64,000 nt of DNA. It comes from Perilla frutescens (Eukaryota > Streptophyta > Magnoliopsida > Lamiales > Lamiaceae). The position numbers were made by a program, and so were the translations under genes. This document shows, in pieces, positions 36,251 through 48,689 of this stretch. Position 1 is the stretch's first letter; each line of letters begins with the position of its first letter. The stretch is from assembly GCA_026008535.1 (NCBI GenBank), contig BRKX01000018.1, positions 46,121,588-46,185,587 on the forward strand, in the 5' to 3' direction. The notes beneath the pieces are model-generated. The model saw only the letters and a list, made by a program, of their open reading frames with translations, searched no databases and was not told the DNA's origin.

Positions 36251-36934
36251 CCCCATTCAACCCCTGATTCTATTTCGACTCCCGAACATTTTTCAACTCC
36301 ATTTAACACGGCTTAGATTTTCGAAACCCCCGATCAACTCAGCGTTAGGGTGTTCAAGTTATGGCAAACACACTATTAAATACAAGCACATTCATTCATT
36401 TTTATATAACTCAACACTTTAGTATTAAATTCAAACTGTGTTATACACTCGGTATAACATCACTATGCTATGACGTATCGGCTCGAGTGAGACAACCTGC
36501 AACAAAACAACGGCATAACATACAAACCTACTCACATGATTAATATTCAACAATATTAATTCAAATTCATTTTCCAAAATTATAATTCATAATTTAGAAA
36601 AAGGGACGGGGTATCACAATTTTTGAACTACTTCTTTATGAATTTTTTGGACTGAAATTGAATTGATTTTATTGTTTGCATGCTCTATTTTTGAACTACT
36701 TTCTTTATGTCTTTTCTTTTTCTTTTTCTTTTTTCTTGGTATAGTTGCCTTGTTTATATCACTAGTAATAGTAATTTATAGAAGAAAAGTGGTTCTGTGC
36801 TCTACTTTATTTATGAGAATATGAGATCACTTATCTTTCTCAAAGTCAATCAATTATAAATATTGTTAATTTGTTATAATTAGTTAATTTATCTTATCTA
36901 TGCTATGCTCTATTTGTAGGTTATCTAGTTGCAG

Positions 36935-39099
36935 ATGGAAAACTCCACCGAGAATGACTTGGAAATGGCACCACCGGCACCGAGCCAACAAGATTCTACA
37001 ACAACTACAAGTGCTAAGGCTAAGAGGAAAAATGTTATAACTCTAAGAGAGAGAGTGTGGGACCACTTCACTGCATTTTTCGATGAAGAAGGGGCAAGGA
37101 AGGGAAAATGCAATTATTGTGGTAAGATTTACTGTTGTGATTCAAGGAAAAAATGGAACTAGCTCAATCAATAGTCACATGGACTCATGTCTTCAAAATC
37201 TAGCCCATTCCCATTTGAAACAATCTCAATTATCTTTACAACCTCAAACTGATGGAAATGAGTCTATAGGTGTTGGTAGTCTAACTACTTGGAAGTTTGA
37301 TCAAGAGTTATGTAGGAAAAAACTAGCTCAAATGATCATTATAGATGAACAACCATTTTCTGTTGTGGAGGGTGGAGGGTTTAGGGACTTTGTGACTCAC
37401 TTGCAACCCAAATTCAAAATTCCATCACGTTGGACAATTTCTAGGGATTGTGCTGCTTTGTTTTTTGATGAAAAGAAGAAATTGGTTGAGTATTTCAAAA
37501 CATCGGGTCAAACAGTTTGTATTACTACAGATACTTGGACTTCTATTCAGCAATTGGATTATATGTGTGTCACTGCCCACTTCATTGATAATGATTGGAA
37601 TCTTCATAAAAAGATTATCAATTTTTGTACAATTGAAAGTCATCGGGGTGAGGATTTGGGTTAACAACTAGATAGTTGTATCCGTGAGTGGGGGATTGCA
37701 AAGGTATTTACTATCACTGTAGACAATGCTAGATCAAATGACACACATCTTTCCTACTTAAAAGGAAAACTTAATTCTCGGGGTTCTTCTTTTTGTAAGG
37801 GAAATTATCTGCATATGAGGTGCATTGCTCATATTCCTGCTTTAGTTGTTAAGGATGGATTGAAAGAAGTAAATGTGTCGGTTGATAGGATTAGAGAAGC
37901 GGTCAAGTATATTAGACAAACCCCTGGTAGATTGAGAAGGTTTAGAGATTGTTGTGTGACTGAATCTATTGAGTGCAAGAAGATGTTGTGTCTTGATGTT
38001 GTTAATAGATGGAATTCCACTTATTTGATGTTGAGTATTGCTCATCAATATGAGAAGGCATTTGAACGATTTGAACTTGAAGATCCGTATTTTAAGCTTG
38101 ATCTTGAAGATGGTCCTCCTACAATTTTAGATTGGGAGAATGCTAAGAGGATGATTGATCTCTTAAAAATTTTCTACACTCTCACTCTTAAGATTTCAGG
38201 CTCATTATATGTTACATCTAATGATTGTTATCAAGAAATAAGCACTTTGAGTTGTTTGTTGAATGCGTGGATGAAAAGTGCTTCTTTAGATGTTAGACGA
38301 ATGGGCACGAGCATGAAGGTAAAATTTGACAAATATTAGGGAGATGCAAAGAAGATGAACAAACGTCTAGATGTGGGAGTGGTCTTGGATCCACGTTACA
38401 AGTTTGAGTTTGTTGAATATGCACTTATTGAAGAGCATGGAGAAAGTCTTGGGTTGGAACTTGCTAAGGGTGTTAAGGATGCCATAAGTGAGTTGTTTGA
38501 GGAGTATAAAAATGCATCTCAACCTCAAAGTCAAAGTGGAGCAAATCAAGAGCAAGTTGAACCTTCTACTTCTAGTGATGTTTCCGGTATAACGGTTGAA
38601 AGCATGGGTGAAAGGTTTTACAAGCGCAAGAAGGAAAGTGGAGTTTTGAATCGAAGTGAATTGGAAATCTATCTTGATAATAATGATGTTATTAAGGAAA
38701 AGACAAACTTTAATGTCTTGTTGTGGTGGAAGGTTAACCAACCTCGATTGCCCATTCTTTCTCGTCTTGCTCGAGATGTCTTGTCGGTGCCGGTTTCTAC
38801 CGTTGCATCGGAATCGGCCTTTAGCACAAGCAAAAGAGTTCTTGATCCATATAGGAGTTCTTTAACTCCTAAAATGGTTGAGTGTCTTGTATGTGCCCAA
38901 GATTGGTTGATGAGGTCAAAAAAATACATGACAATTGAAGAGGACTTGGAAAATATTCAAAAATATGAAGAAGGTAATCTAATTGTTGTTTACTTTTTTA
39001 ATTATTATTCTCTTTTTTTAATAATTGTTTACTACTTTACTTTATTATTCTTTTTTTTTTGTAGGCATGACAAATGTTGGTGGCACAAGTGAAGCTTAA
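36935..39099 (+). pseudogene. hAT transposase, three point lesions
   Basis: DNA transposase acting on the element's TIRs. ATG 36935 directly follows an acceptor TAGTTGCAG, implying a long 5'-UTR intron. N-terminal BED zinc finger (CNYCGKIY), RNase H-like core with TTDTWTS and VDNARSND, and C-terminal hAT dimerisation region (PILSRLARDVLSVPVSTVASE). A last intron (38974-39064, GTAATC to TTGTAG) joins EEG to MTNVGGTSEA and stop 39097. Lesions: one extra A in the A run near 37150 (inside the BED finger), TAA at 37662-37664, and TAG at 38337-38339 where related proteins usually have Trp. All other frame is continuous, so it died recently. Confidence 0.9.
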
Positions 39100-39512
39100 G
39101 AGTTAAAGAGGACTTGGATTTTGGACTTTGGAGTGTTTGTTTTGAATATTTACCATTTGGAGTTTGGACTTTGTTTATTTTATTATTTGAGTGTTTGTTT
39201 TGAACATTTGGAGTTTAGACTTTGTTTATCTTATGATTTGATGACATTGTTTTGGTTTGTTTATCATGTAATTTAATTTTAAGACTTGGTTTGATGCTTG
39301 TTGAGTAGAATTAGTGATTTGCAAAAAAAAAATAGATTTTATCGGTTTGGGCCGCACCGACCGAACCGAACCGGTTTAATCGATTTCGGTTCGGTCGAAA
39401 GATGTAATCGGTTCGGTTTCGGTCCCAAAAAAATGAATTCGGTTTTATCGGTTTTGGTATTTCGGTTCGGTCCGGTTCGGTCCGGACCGTTTGCTCAGGC
39501 CTTATCAAATGT

Positions 39513-40971
39513 TCAATAAAAAAGTAATCATTTATTCCATGTTAAGGTATAATTTGATATACGTATTCTGATTTTAAGGAAAGATAAATTTGTTTTCAGA
39601 AATGATATTAGTATCATTTGTGTAGTTATAAAGTATCACATTTAAAACAAAGTAACATTACATCCTACAGAGTATCATTTATTCAGCGTAAATGTATCAA
39701 TTGAAAAACAAATACGTATCGTTTAAGAGTCAAATGTAATATCAGTTTAAAAAGTAACTTAATATGCCAACATGTGTATTTTTGTGCATGATTTCCAATT
39801 CAAGAGTTAATTCACTCTTTTAGCTGCTATAAAACATGGACAACATTTTTCATCACAACTCAAAATAAATCAAAATAAAAATCAGTGTTTGAAAATTTCT
39901 AATAAAGTTACATTGTTTGGCCATTTTTTACATAAAAAAGCAACTTGAACAATCAGTAAGAGTCAACAAACTAAGAAATCATGCATAAATGAATGTTTAA
40001 GAAATGAAATTACATCATAATATAATTCCAAAATGATAAATTTCTTACATAATAAAATGTCATCAACATTTTGATTCAAATTAAATTCTTAAAACATCCC
40101 AAGATAAATTTAAAAAATGAGAAATCTTCAATCTAAGAATCTACAAAGTAAATTTAAGAAGTGAGTCAGTTAGATAGAAAATGTACCATTTAATAAGCAT
40201 GAAAGTATCAATTGTGCTGAAGATAGGTATCAACCTGATATCCATCTAAAACAAACGAGGGTTGAGAGTTTTGGAACCAAACTCACTCAACTGAGTTGAG
40301 CCAAACTAATAAATCATGCAAAACCCCCAATCAGAAAGTGCACATTCTCAGGTTAGGCCTGTTTATACATAGAGACATCTTGATTTTCACCATAACGATC
40401 AAATATAGAATGCAAGGTACATTCGGTAGTGTCTCATTTCAGCCATATCCTCGAGCTGAAAAAGAGTTTCCACCCACATTCTAAATCACCTCCTACGAGA
40501 TCAACAAAACAAATGGAAAAATCATTCATTAACAATCATTCTTCATCTTAGTACTGTATTCTAAGATAAGGGGCATCTCGAATCTAGAATCCAAAATAAA
40601 GCTCAAACTATACCATTCACAACTGTTTATCCACAATTATTTCTCTCAACACTTCCAAATCCCCAACATCAAACTCATTTTCTTTAGAAACTAAATAAAA
40701 AGGGCAAAAAAAATCAGATTGAGAGAATTCAAACCTGACTAAAATTCTTCTTCAACAAACCAGCAAGCAACGCCCGGTTCTGTGCATCTTGCCACAACCT
40801 GGGATAACAAAAAAAAAATCCCAAAGGATAAATTCGAGCACTAAATTAAATAACACAACGTAAAAAGAATAAAAAAAATATTAGCAAATGAAGCATGCGG
40901 ATAAATATACAAGTCCATTAACAGCTGAATTATCAAAGCAAATCGAGAGAAATACCCGGTCTCTAATGAAA
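39513..40971. other. Anonymous DNA right of the hAT element
   Basis: Pre-insertion continuation of 29.9-33.04 kb with scattered AGTATCA words. A minus-strand exon-like block near 40740-40800 (acceptor TTATCCCAG, then TTGTGGCAAGATGCACAGAA) has no recognised domain. No gene accepted. Confidence 0.4.
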
Positions 40972-40981
40972 GAATTGGCGG

Positions 40982-41086
40982 CTAGGCGGAGGGCAGAGTT
41001 GGTTTGGCGATGAGAGATATGCCGACAATTTTGGCGGCGGCGATTGCAGGGAGCGATGGAGAATCGGGCGCAAAGTGGAGTTCCAT
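40982..41086 (-). pseudogene. Possible glutamyl-tRNA synthetase 5' fragment
   Basis: Minus frame of 34 residues starting MELHFAPDSPSLPAIAAAK and ending in TAG at 40982. The pattern DSP-L--IAAAKI-GISL resembles the N-terminus of plant cytosolic glutamate-tRNA ligase (GST-C-like domain). A donor-like GGTATTTC lies about 30 bases beyond the stop. No catalytic region is found nearby, so at most it is a captured or truncated 5' exon. The similarity is short and recalled from memory, hence low confidence. Confidence 0.35.
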
Positions 41087-41099
41087 TGATCGGGTAGTC

Positions 41100-42074
41100 G
41101 AAGTTGAACGGCCGCTGCTATCGAAATGAATTTGCTAACAAAATTGAACTAATTAAATCACACACTCATATAACCATAATGTAGAGAAATATATAGTCAA
41201 CTTACGCGTAGGAGAACTCCTCTTGATCACATCAGACTCCATCTTGTTGCACTCTGCCACACATTCATGTATATTTTTTAAGACCGTAAATATATACATA
41301 TTTGCATTACCTATCAACGAATATATAAATATTAAAACTCAGCTTCACAAAAACAAATTGAGAAATGGCCTGATGATTATTAAAACATATGCGCAAAACC
41401 AAGTAAAAAATGAAAATTTCATTGGGTAAATTCATCAAACAAGTGGCGGGCAAGGATTTGCAACTCAAATACAAAGTTTGCCCGTTAAATTCCAACGAGA
41501 TGATGTTGATTATTTGAACCATCAACATTTGTCTCTGAAATTAGTGAGAAAAGGAATATATAAATGAGATAATTCCTCAATCTTGCTGTGATATACACAC
41601 CCACAATTAATTAACATGGAAAGTTCTTAATTAAAATGAATTTTAGTTGCTCTTACTTTTTATAACTAGATATAGGAGTTAATAACACTTTTGGGCCTAT
41701 AAAAATAGGATCAAAATACTTTTAGTCCCGAAACAAACATTTTTAGTTCCAAGTTTAATTTTTGCGACATTTTTGATCCTAAATGATATATTTGGACCTT
41801 GTTTATCCCAAAACTAATCGGACAATTAACCACCGTTAAATGTTGTGATCGAAATCGTCAAAACATTAAACTTGGAACTAAAAATATTATGATTTGGAAT
41901 AAAACTATTTTAATCATATTAATTAGTTATTTTAAATATTTAAAAACACGGAAATGCAATAGACGGTTTCATCCAACTAATTTTATTTTTTAGTTTTTTC
42001 CTTGTAAAACATTTTCCCCAAGCCCACTCCTCAAATTTTTGCAGTGGCTTTTATGTTTCGAACAAGCCCAAGTG

Positions 42075-42118
<44 letters not shown>

Positions 42119-42183
42119 GAAGGGAGGGGGGGAATTGAGAGAAGAGAACAGTGTTGGAGTAGGTGAGTGAAATTAAGAGATGA

Positions 42184-42214
<31 letters not shown>

Positions 42215-42395
42215 ACTGGTAGGTGCATGCAATAATGCAGAATTTACCTCTATGTGTAGATATCTATTGCACCGTACATGTCCACATTTAATTTCCAGCT
42301 CATAACTGTCCAGTCCTGTCACATGCTGCCTAATTCTAATCGTGTGTAAATTCAACACTTCGTGTAAAGATACAGGATGTTTGATTTTATTTCTA

Positions 42396-42452
<57 letters not shown>

Positions 42453-43772
42453 GATTGATGAACTTATTACTAACACTTGAAAAAATAGAATGAGAAAAGA
42501 GATTCAAAAAAAAGTTATAAAGGATTTGGGGTTTTAGTTTTTTGTTTAATTGCTTATTCAATTTAATAAATAATATTTCTTTCAATTTTGTAGTGTTCAT
42601 TAATTGTTTGTAATTTCTATAAGAGTAGTGTAGATTATATGCAGTAAGAATCTATATTCCGTATATAAACAATTCCTCATTATTTTTTATATTTAGTTCT
42701 CAACAAGAAATTCAAGAAATCAAACTGTAGTAAAGTGTTGTGATTATATGGTTGCACTAATCTTTTTTCCTCACCGGACTTATGAGGTGTTAATACGTGC
42801 ACATAATTATTATTTGTCTGTAAAAAAAAAGAAAAAGAAAATAGTTACACTAACTATAGCACAATTAATTTAAAGCAAAATAATCATAAGATTATCACCA
42901 TTTATTTTAATAATTAGGTCATTGATAAAAAAAATATGAATAATTATTTAATACCTTTATAGGTTGACGAACTTATTATTAACGCGTGAAAAAATAGAGT
43001 GAGGTAAGAGAAAAAGAAAGAGCGTCGGAGAAACATTATGACAAATATAAATATATAAGGATAGTTTGTGAAAAAATAAAATATATTTATAGCTTATTAG
43101 AAATAAATAATGTCAATGAAGGCAAGATGAATGATTAATCTCATACTTTTTGGAGTAAGGATCTATTTGGGAATGATGATTCGTAAGAGCATCCATAATG
43201 GGATGTATTTTTAAGTACAAATTTTTAGTATGTATCAAAAATTTAAGGTGCACACTTGTAAAGGTAAAAAAAAGTACAAATTCTAGAAATGGTATAGCTG
43301 CATGTACCAAGTATTTTGGGGAAAAAATTGTGATGTGGGACCCACTCTCCTTTTTTTATTCTTTTTCCTCCTCTCTCTTGCCCTCTCTCTCTCTTCTCTC
43401 TCTTCCTCACTCTCTCCACCTACCCACCCACCTTCTCTCCCCACTTTATTTATACATAGTGCCCCTCTCTCTCTCTCCGTGGATAGTTCACGGTGGAGGT
43501 TCACCGTGAACTACCCGGTCTAATTTTTTTTTTTTATATATATGTACACGGCCACCCTCCACTGTGAACTATTCGGTCCAATTTTTTTTTTTTTATGTAC
43601 ACGGCCAAAGTTTAACAATTAAATTAAAACAAAATTTAACAAATTAAATTCAAAGTGTAATCAAAGTGTAAAAATGCCTCACGATTCATTTTTAATTTAA
43701 TTTTTTTTTAATTTTTTAATGATAGTTTTGAAATTTGTATATAAAAAAATAACATTTAAATAAAAATTAGTT

Positions 43773-43823
<51 letters not shown>

Positions 43824-43981
43824 TTTATAATATTTAAAATATATATATATATATGTATATGTATGTATATATTTTATTAAGTGGAAATATATAAAACTAC
43901 CCATATTCCTTAACTAAAAACCCCCTTTACCCACCTCCTTATCCACATCCAACAATTATCCAACTTTAGTATAAAGTCCCT
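41100..43981. other. Intergenic DNA with microsatellites
   Basis: No gene recognised. Simple repeats: (GA)n at 42079-42114 and 42186-42211, (TTA/ATT)n at about 42397-42451, (TA)n/(TG)n at 43776-43823. Near 43486-43511 an inverted pair GTTCACGGTGGA/TTCACCGTGAAC forms a potential hairpin, and the CTACCCGGTC...TGTACACGGCCA block is duplicated at 43510-43550 and 43567-43608. Confidence 0.6.
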
Positions 43982-43989
43982 AAAATACC

Positions 43990-44559
43990 TAGGGATGTCA
44001 ATTTTACCCGCGGGTAAACGGGTTATAGGGTAGGGCACTGCCCGTAGATTCGGGTAACGGGTAGGGTACTGCCCGTACCAGTTAATTTTTTTTAGGGTAA
44101 GGGTAGGGTATGCGATTAAAGTTTTACCCGATTACCCTAACATATTAAATATATATATATATATATATATGTATATATTTATTTATAAAATTTTTACTTG
44201 TTCTTTTTGTTGTTTGATGGAGATTTTTACAATTAATTTTCTCGTTTTGTCGTTATGGACTTATGGTGGCATCACAACAATTTAATTTATTTGTATTGAT
44301 TATGTTTTGACAAAAGAACTAGTGTATTAATTTTTTTCGTGTTTTTTAGATTTTTTATTGTGATATGTTAATATTATTAAATAAATCTAAACGGGTAGCC
44401 CGTTTACCCGTGGGTACCCGATTACCCGTAGGGTAATACCCGTACCCTACCCGTTATAAAAAATAGGGTAATAAGGTAGGGTATGGGTAGGACATTTTCT
44501 ATTAGGGTAGGGTATGGGAAAGGCATACTCGTACCATACCCTACCCATTGACATCCTTA
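43990..44559. mobile_element. hAT-type MITE
   Basis: 570 bp. Termini TAGGGATGTCAA and, inverted, TAAGGATGTCAA, with a perfect 8-bp duplication AAAATACC (43982-43989, 44560-44567). Both ends are loaded with TACCCG/CGGGTA and GGGTAGGGTA motifs, while the middle is AT-rich. No coding sequence. Organisation resembles the 7.35-kb element but the motifs differ. Confidence 0.9.
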
Positions 44560-45464
44560 AAAATACCCTAAAAAAGGTTTTACTTACACATCTCTTACAC
44601 AAGTGTACTTGATTGTGCTAAAAACCAAGACAAGTGTACTTAGGACTGTTACAGAGACATGTGACAATGAAGACTTCTCATTGGCTGAAAAATCATTGCA
44701 CAGATCCCGAATGAGGAATTTTTCGGCCGGTATTCCAGCGGTATAACATCATACCACCGGTATACGGGCGGTATTGGAGATACCGACTGATATGCGAGCG
44801 GTATATTAGATACCGCTGGATTACAGGATCAATACCGGCCGGTATTCCAGCGTAATTACATAATACCGGTCGGTATTGCACAGATTTCTAATCTAATACC
44901 AGTCGGTATTCCAGTGGTATATGGGCGATATTGGATTACCCGACCAATACGCGAGCGGTATCAATGTAACTCGGTGGTATGTGAGCGGTATTCATACGGT
45001 ATTCGATTTTCCTCACTTTTGAAGATTGTCTTGTTTTTATCTTTTTTCTTACACGTTTGTACTTTGATGTATAACAAAACAATTGAAGAAGTACATGGAT
45101 GTAAAAGGGGTAGGTGAGATTGAAGACATGTCATATTTACACCATAGGATATCAATAAAATCCAGCGGTATTCGATCGGTATCACATGGTAGACTCAATA
45201 GTTTGTACATTGAAAATGACATATCATATTGCCTTATACTTTTACACACATGCTAGATGTAAGAGAACGGTGAGATTGAAAACTTTTTCGTTGGATGATT
45301 TCATATTCAAGCATTAATATACAGGATATACTACACACATCAATTTCAAACAAACACAAAACACAACACAACACAACAATATCTAGCAAAAAGAAAGAAA
45401 CAATCCTTGTGCAGTCTAACACAAATTTCTCAGGTATATTTTGAATCTTTCATGCAGAATATAT

Positions 45465-45672
45465 ACCGTTCAAATACCGTTCTGAACCCTATCTAAACGG
45501 TATTCGAGCAGCGGTACCGAGCGGTATCTTCATTATATAATGTTTTCATTGACATTATATTTTGTATACCGCTCGAATACCATTCTGAACCCTATCTAAA
45601 CGGTATTCGAGCGATAATAGCGGTATCGAGCGGTATCTTCATTATATAATGTTTTCATTGACATTATATTTT
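45465..45672. repeat. Tandem duplication of about 103 bp
   Basis: The block TCTGAACCCTATCTAAACGG ... TTCATTATATAATGTTTTCA is present twice in direct succession, just upstream of the MULE transposase start. Each contains CGAGCGGTA motifs. Confidence 0.8.
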
Positions 45673-45685
45673 GTTTAATCTACAG

Positions 45686-48464
45686 ATGGATCATTGGTAA
45701 AGTATCATTGTACAATATGGTGGGCGATGGCAAAACTCCGACTACGAAGGCGGTGATGAGCAACTTGTACATTCCTGCTCAACCTATATCTTTGGGCGAG
45801 TTAATCTAGCGCATCAATTACATCATGCGATCTAATTCACTGGGTACAGATTATCTTCTCTATTATTTATCGCATACTCGAAATGGTAGATTATTGAGGT
45901 CTCTCTTGAGTACTGATCAAGATCTACAGGGGTTGTGCATTCGAGAAGGTGAATCGACAGTGTATGTTGTTCACAATGTACAAAATAACATCAGGACAAG
46001 CTATCAACAAGATCCATATATACCATCAGTGGATTACTCAAGTCCTTTGTTTGATAATTGTGGCACACAATATTAACAATTTGATAATCGTGGCACACAA
46101 TATTCACAATTTGATTGGTTTAGTGACCCGCATTACAGTGTTAGCCGCAGTATGCCAACTACCACATCATATCATGAACCAGTAGGCTCACATGAGTACC
46201 CAGGTGATTTTGGAAGCAATGGTGAGGAAGATGACGCTGGAGGCAACCCCTCACAGAAGGACGGGGGTGACGGGAGAAGCATTGGTGAGGAAGAAGATGA
46301 TGATGATGAAGATGATGAAGATAAAGACGAGGCTGAGGCTGAGCGATCGGAAGATGATGATGATGAAGATAAAGATTATGATGAATATGAGGGTGAGGCT
46401 GAGGGTGAGGATGAGGATGATAAGGAAGATGATGAGGAAGATGAAGAAGCTGATTTTACCAATAGGTTTACACAATCTACATTTGTAGAGTTTGCTGCAT
46501 GGATTCGTAGAGAGGGTGGCATAAACAAACTATTGTCTATGTTAGGGATTAGCAACCCTTCACCAATACCCGAAGAGTCAAACCCAGCTGAAGAGCTAAA
46601 TAAAAATTGGTTAATACCGATGATTCCTATTGATGTTTTAGATTCACTTCTGATATCTGATTTGGAGGGGGTACCAGACGACCAACTCTGTAAAGGGTCC
46701 ACCTTTTGGGCTAAAGATGCTCTGTCAATCGCGGTGGGATTATGGAATATTCATCATCGTGCTGAATATAAAGTGGCTCATTCAGATTCAAAGCGTCTGA
46801 TTATTGTATGCAAACATGAAGATCATTGTCCTTTTGAGGTGCGCGCCACATGGAGAGAAACATTTTGGATTGTATATAAGTTCACAGAAGAACATACTTG
46901 CATGAACGACTTGAGTCGTGTCGCTCCGAGACAAGTCTATGCAAAAGTGATTGCAGCGTATTTTGCCAAAAAAATGCGCAGTGAGGGCCAGATAATGAAA
47001 CCAAAAGATATCAGGGCGAAGATGTTGGAAGAGTTTGGTATCTGAACCAGTTACAGCGTGGCACTCCGTGCCAGAAATACTGCGATCGAGATGATTTATG
47101 GTGGGCATGAAGATTCTTTTAAGATGCTACCTAGCTACCTATACATGTTGGAACAAACCAATCCTGGTACGTTTACTGACGTAGAAGTTGGGCCTGATAA
47201 CCAATTACAACACGTGTTTGTTGCTCTTAGTGTTTGTCGTACTGCATATGCCATGTTTTTGAGACCGGTGATAGTTGTGGACGGAACACATCTGAAGGGA
47301 AAGAACAAGGGCATTTTATTTGTTGCAGTAACGAAGGACGGAAATGAGCAGTGGTTTCCATTAGCAATTGGTATTAGTGCAATCGAAAATGATCAATCAT
47401 GGACTTGGTTTCTGAGTAGGGTGAGACTAGCATTTGGATGCAATCCCGAGACATTAATTGTCTCTGATGCTCACATCAGTATAAGTAATGTCGTTTAAGA
47501 AGTGTTTCTAGGCACACCCCACGGACTTTGCTACTATAACTTGTTAAACAAGTTCACGCGGTATGACAAAGGGGTTACAAGCATGTTCTACAAGGATGCA
47601 TACAATTATCGCTGAACAGCATATGACAAGGCAATGACGGCTATACATGCTCTAAGCCCAAATGGAGCTTATAGAAAGTTGATGGATATTGGACCAGAGA
47701 GATGGGCACGATCAAAATGTCCAGTTCGCCGTTATGGTTTTCTTACGTCTAATGCAGCAGAAGTTTTGAATGCACGTTTGTTATGGGCAAGACATCTTCA
47801 AATATGCTCATTAATTGAGTACATCAGGCATGTGATTGAGCAGTGGTTCGATTTTAGACGAGCACGTGCAAATGCACGTGATAATGCTTTGACTAAAGAA
47901 GCCTTAAAAAAACTGCGTGAGGAAGTGGAAAAATCTCAGGTCTATAACATTGTCCCAACCTCAAATTCAACATTCAAAGTTCATGACGGCAGGCAAACAT
48001 TCATTGTTGATCTTCATCAGAAATCATACAAATGTCACGAGTTTCAACTGGACTTGATGCCATGCTCTCATGTTGCTGCTATTATGTACAGATTATATAT
48101 TATACACCAGTACATCGAATATTTACGTGGGCGGCTGTTTAATTTTTTATTATTATTTATGCAGGAAAAATGGTGAATCAATCCTTGACTATGTCTCTTC
48201 ATACTACACGACGGATAATTGGCATGAGACATACGAAGGGTCAGTAAGGTCCCTGCCTCATCGAGACGACTGGGTGGTACCAGCTCACATTGCACAGCAA
48301 AAGGTGACGCCACTTATAGTGACCAGTCAAGCTGGCCGTCCCTCAGGATATCGCCATCCATCTGGGTGGAAGCAGCTAATTGTAGACGTCGAGCACCGAG
48401 AAAGTGCAGCATATGTCGTGATCCAAATCACACCAGAAATAATTGCCCTAATAGAGATAGATAA
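45686..48464 (+). pseudogene. MULE transposase, multiple stop codons
   Basis: Mutator-like transposase. Likely start ATG 45686 (MDHW, then QYGGRWQNSDYEGG, the usual MULE opening). Then an acidic Asp/Glu run (46270-46460), a MuDR-type domain (FWAKDALSIAVGLWNIHHRAEYK from 46710), the catalytic MULE domain (VVDGTHLKGKNKGILFVAV, LIVSDAH), a SWIM finger (CHEFQLDLMPCSHVAAI), and a C-terminal zinc knuckle CSICRDPNHTRNNC in another frame. A short intron 48086-48164 (GTACAG to TTGCAG-like TATGCAG) restores AAIM-KNGESILDYV. Lesions: TAA 45698, frameshift near 45820, TAA 46074, TGA 47043, TAA 47496, TGA near 47613, frameshift near 48375-48400. Non-functional, but the frame is largely preserved. Confidence 0.9.
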
Positions 48465-48689
48465 ACCATATGTAGTATTTATTTCTTCAAAAAATGGTAG
48501 ACATCAATTAGTTAATTTGGTAATCAGTTGTATGGCAAGTATTAATTACTGTTTGCTTTGTATTGAAATTTCTTTTTTGTTTAGCAATATTTAATGATTT
48601 TCTAAATAAATAAATATCACAAAAGAAATAGTAGAAATGGAATTGAAAATAAATTGCAAGTTATATGTAATAACTAAAGAAATAGTCAA

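Larger units (their letters stand above)
34209..36618 (-). mobile_element. Solo LTR (2.4 kb) nested in hAT element
   Basis: On the minus strand it begins TGTGATACCCCGTCCC and ends GGGGCGTTACA, with a perfect 5-bp duplication ATTTT (34204-34208, 36619-36623). No internal retrotransposon sequence adjoins it, so it is a solo LTR left by recombination. A TATAAATA box (36022-36029, minus) lies in the expected place. The TGTGATACCCC start is common in plant Gypsy LTRs, but the family is not proven. A 46-bp unit is duplicated at its 3' end (34211-34296). Confidence 0.85.
33050..39502 (+). mobile_element. hAT DNA transposon, near-complete
   Basis: Terminal repeats AGGGGTGAGCAAA and, inverted, AGGCCTGAGCAAA. 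Subterminal clusters of ACCGAACCG/CGGTTCGGT occur at both ends (33070-33230, 39345-39490). TATCAAATGT is repeated directly outside (33040-33049, 39503-39512); an 8-bp duplication within it is expected for hAT. It carries a hAT transposase (36935-39099), a GC-rich 5' leader ending in donor AAAAAGGTAAGATT near 33450, and a nested solo LTR. Confidence 0.92.

Noticed and set aside
36025..36316. Arg/Ala/Pro-rich proteins in several overlapping frames
   Set aside because: All arise from the GC-rich repeat of the solo LTR; no frame is favoured.
37140..37165. Programmed frameshift at the A run of the hAT transposase
   Set aside because: Two further nonsense codons follow and hAT transposases are not known to use frameshifting; a homopolymer insertion is simpler.
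42031..42358. Ser/Leu-rich minus-strand peptides
   Set aside because: Translations of (GA)n microsatellites.
43486..43511. Inverted repeat as a terminator or regulatory hairpin
   Set aside because: Nuclear plant DNA; no transcription unit ends here and the repeat is part of a duplicated non-coding block.
46251..46475. Ile/Phe-rich minus-strand membrane protein
   Set aside because: Antisense of the Asp/Glu-rich stretch of the MULE transposase.
47043..47615. Stop-codon readthrough or recoding in the MULE transposase
   Set aside because: Stops are of different kinds and accompanied by frameshifts; ordinary decay is simpler.
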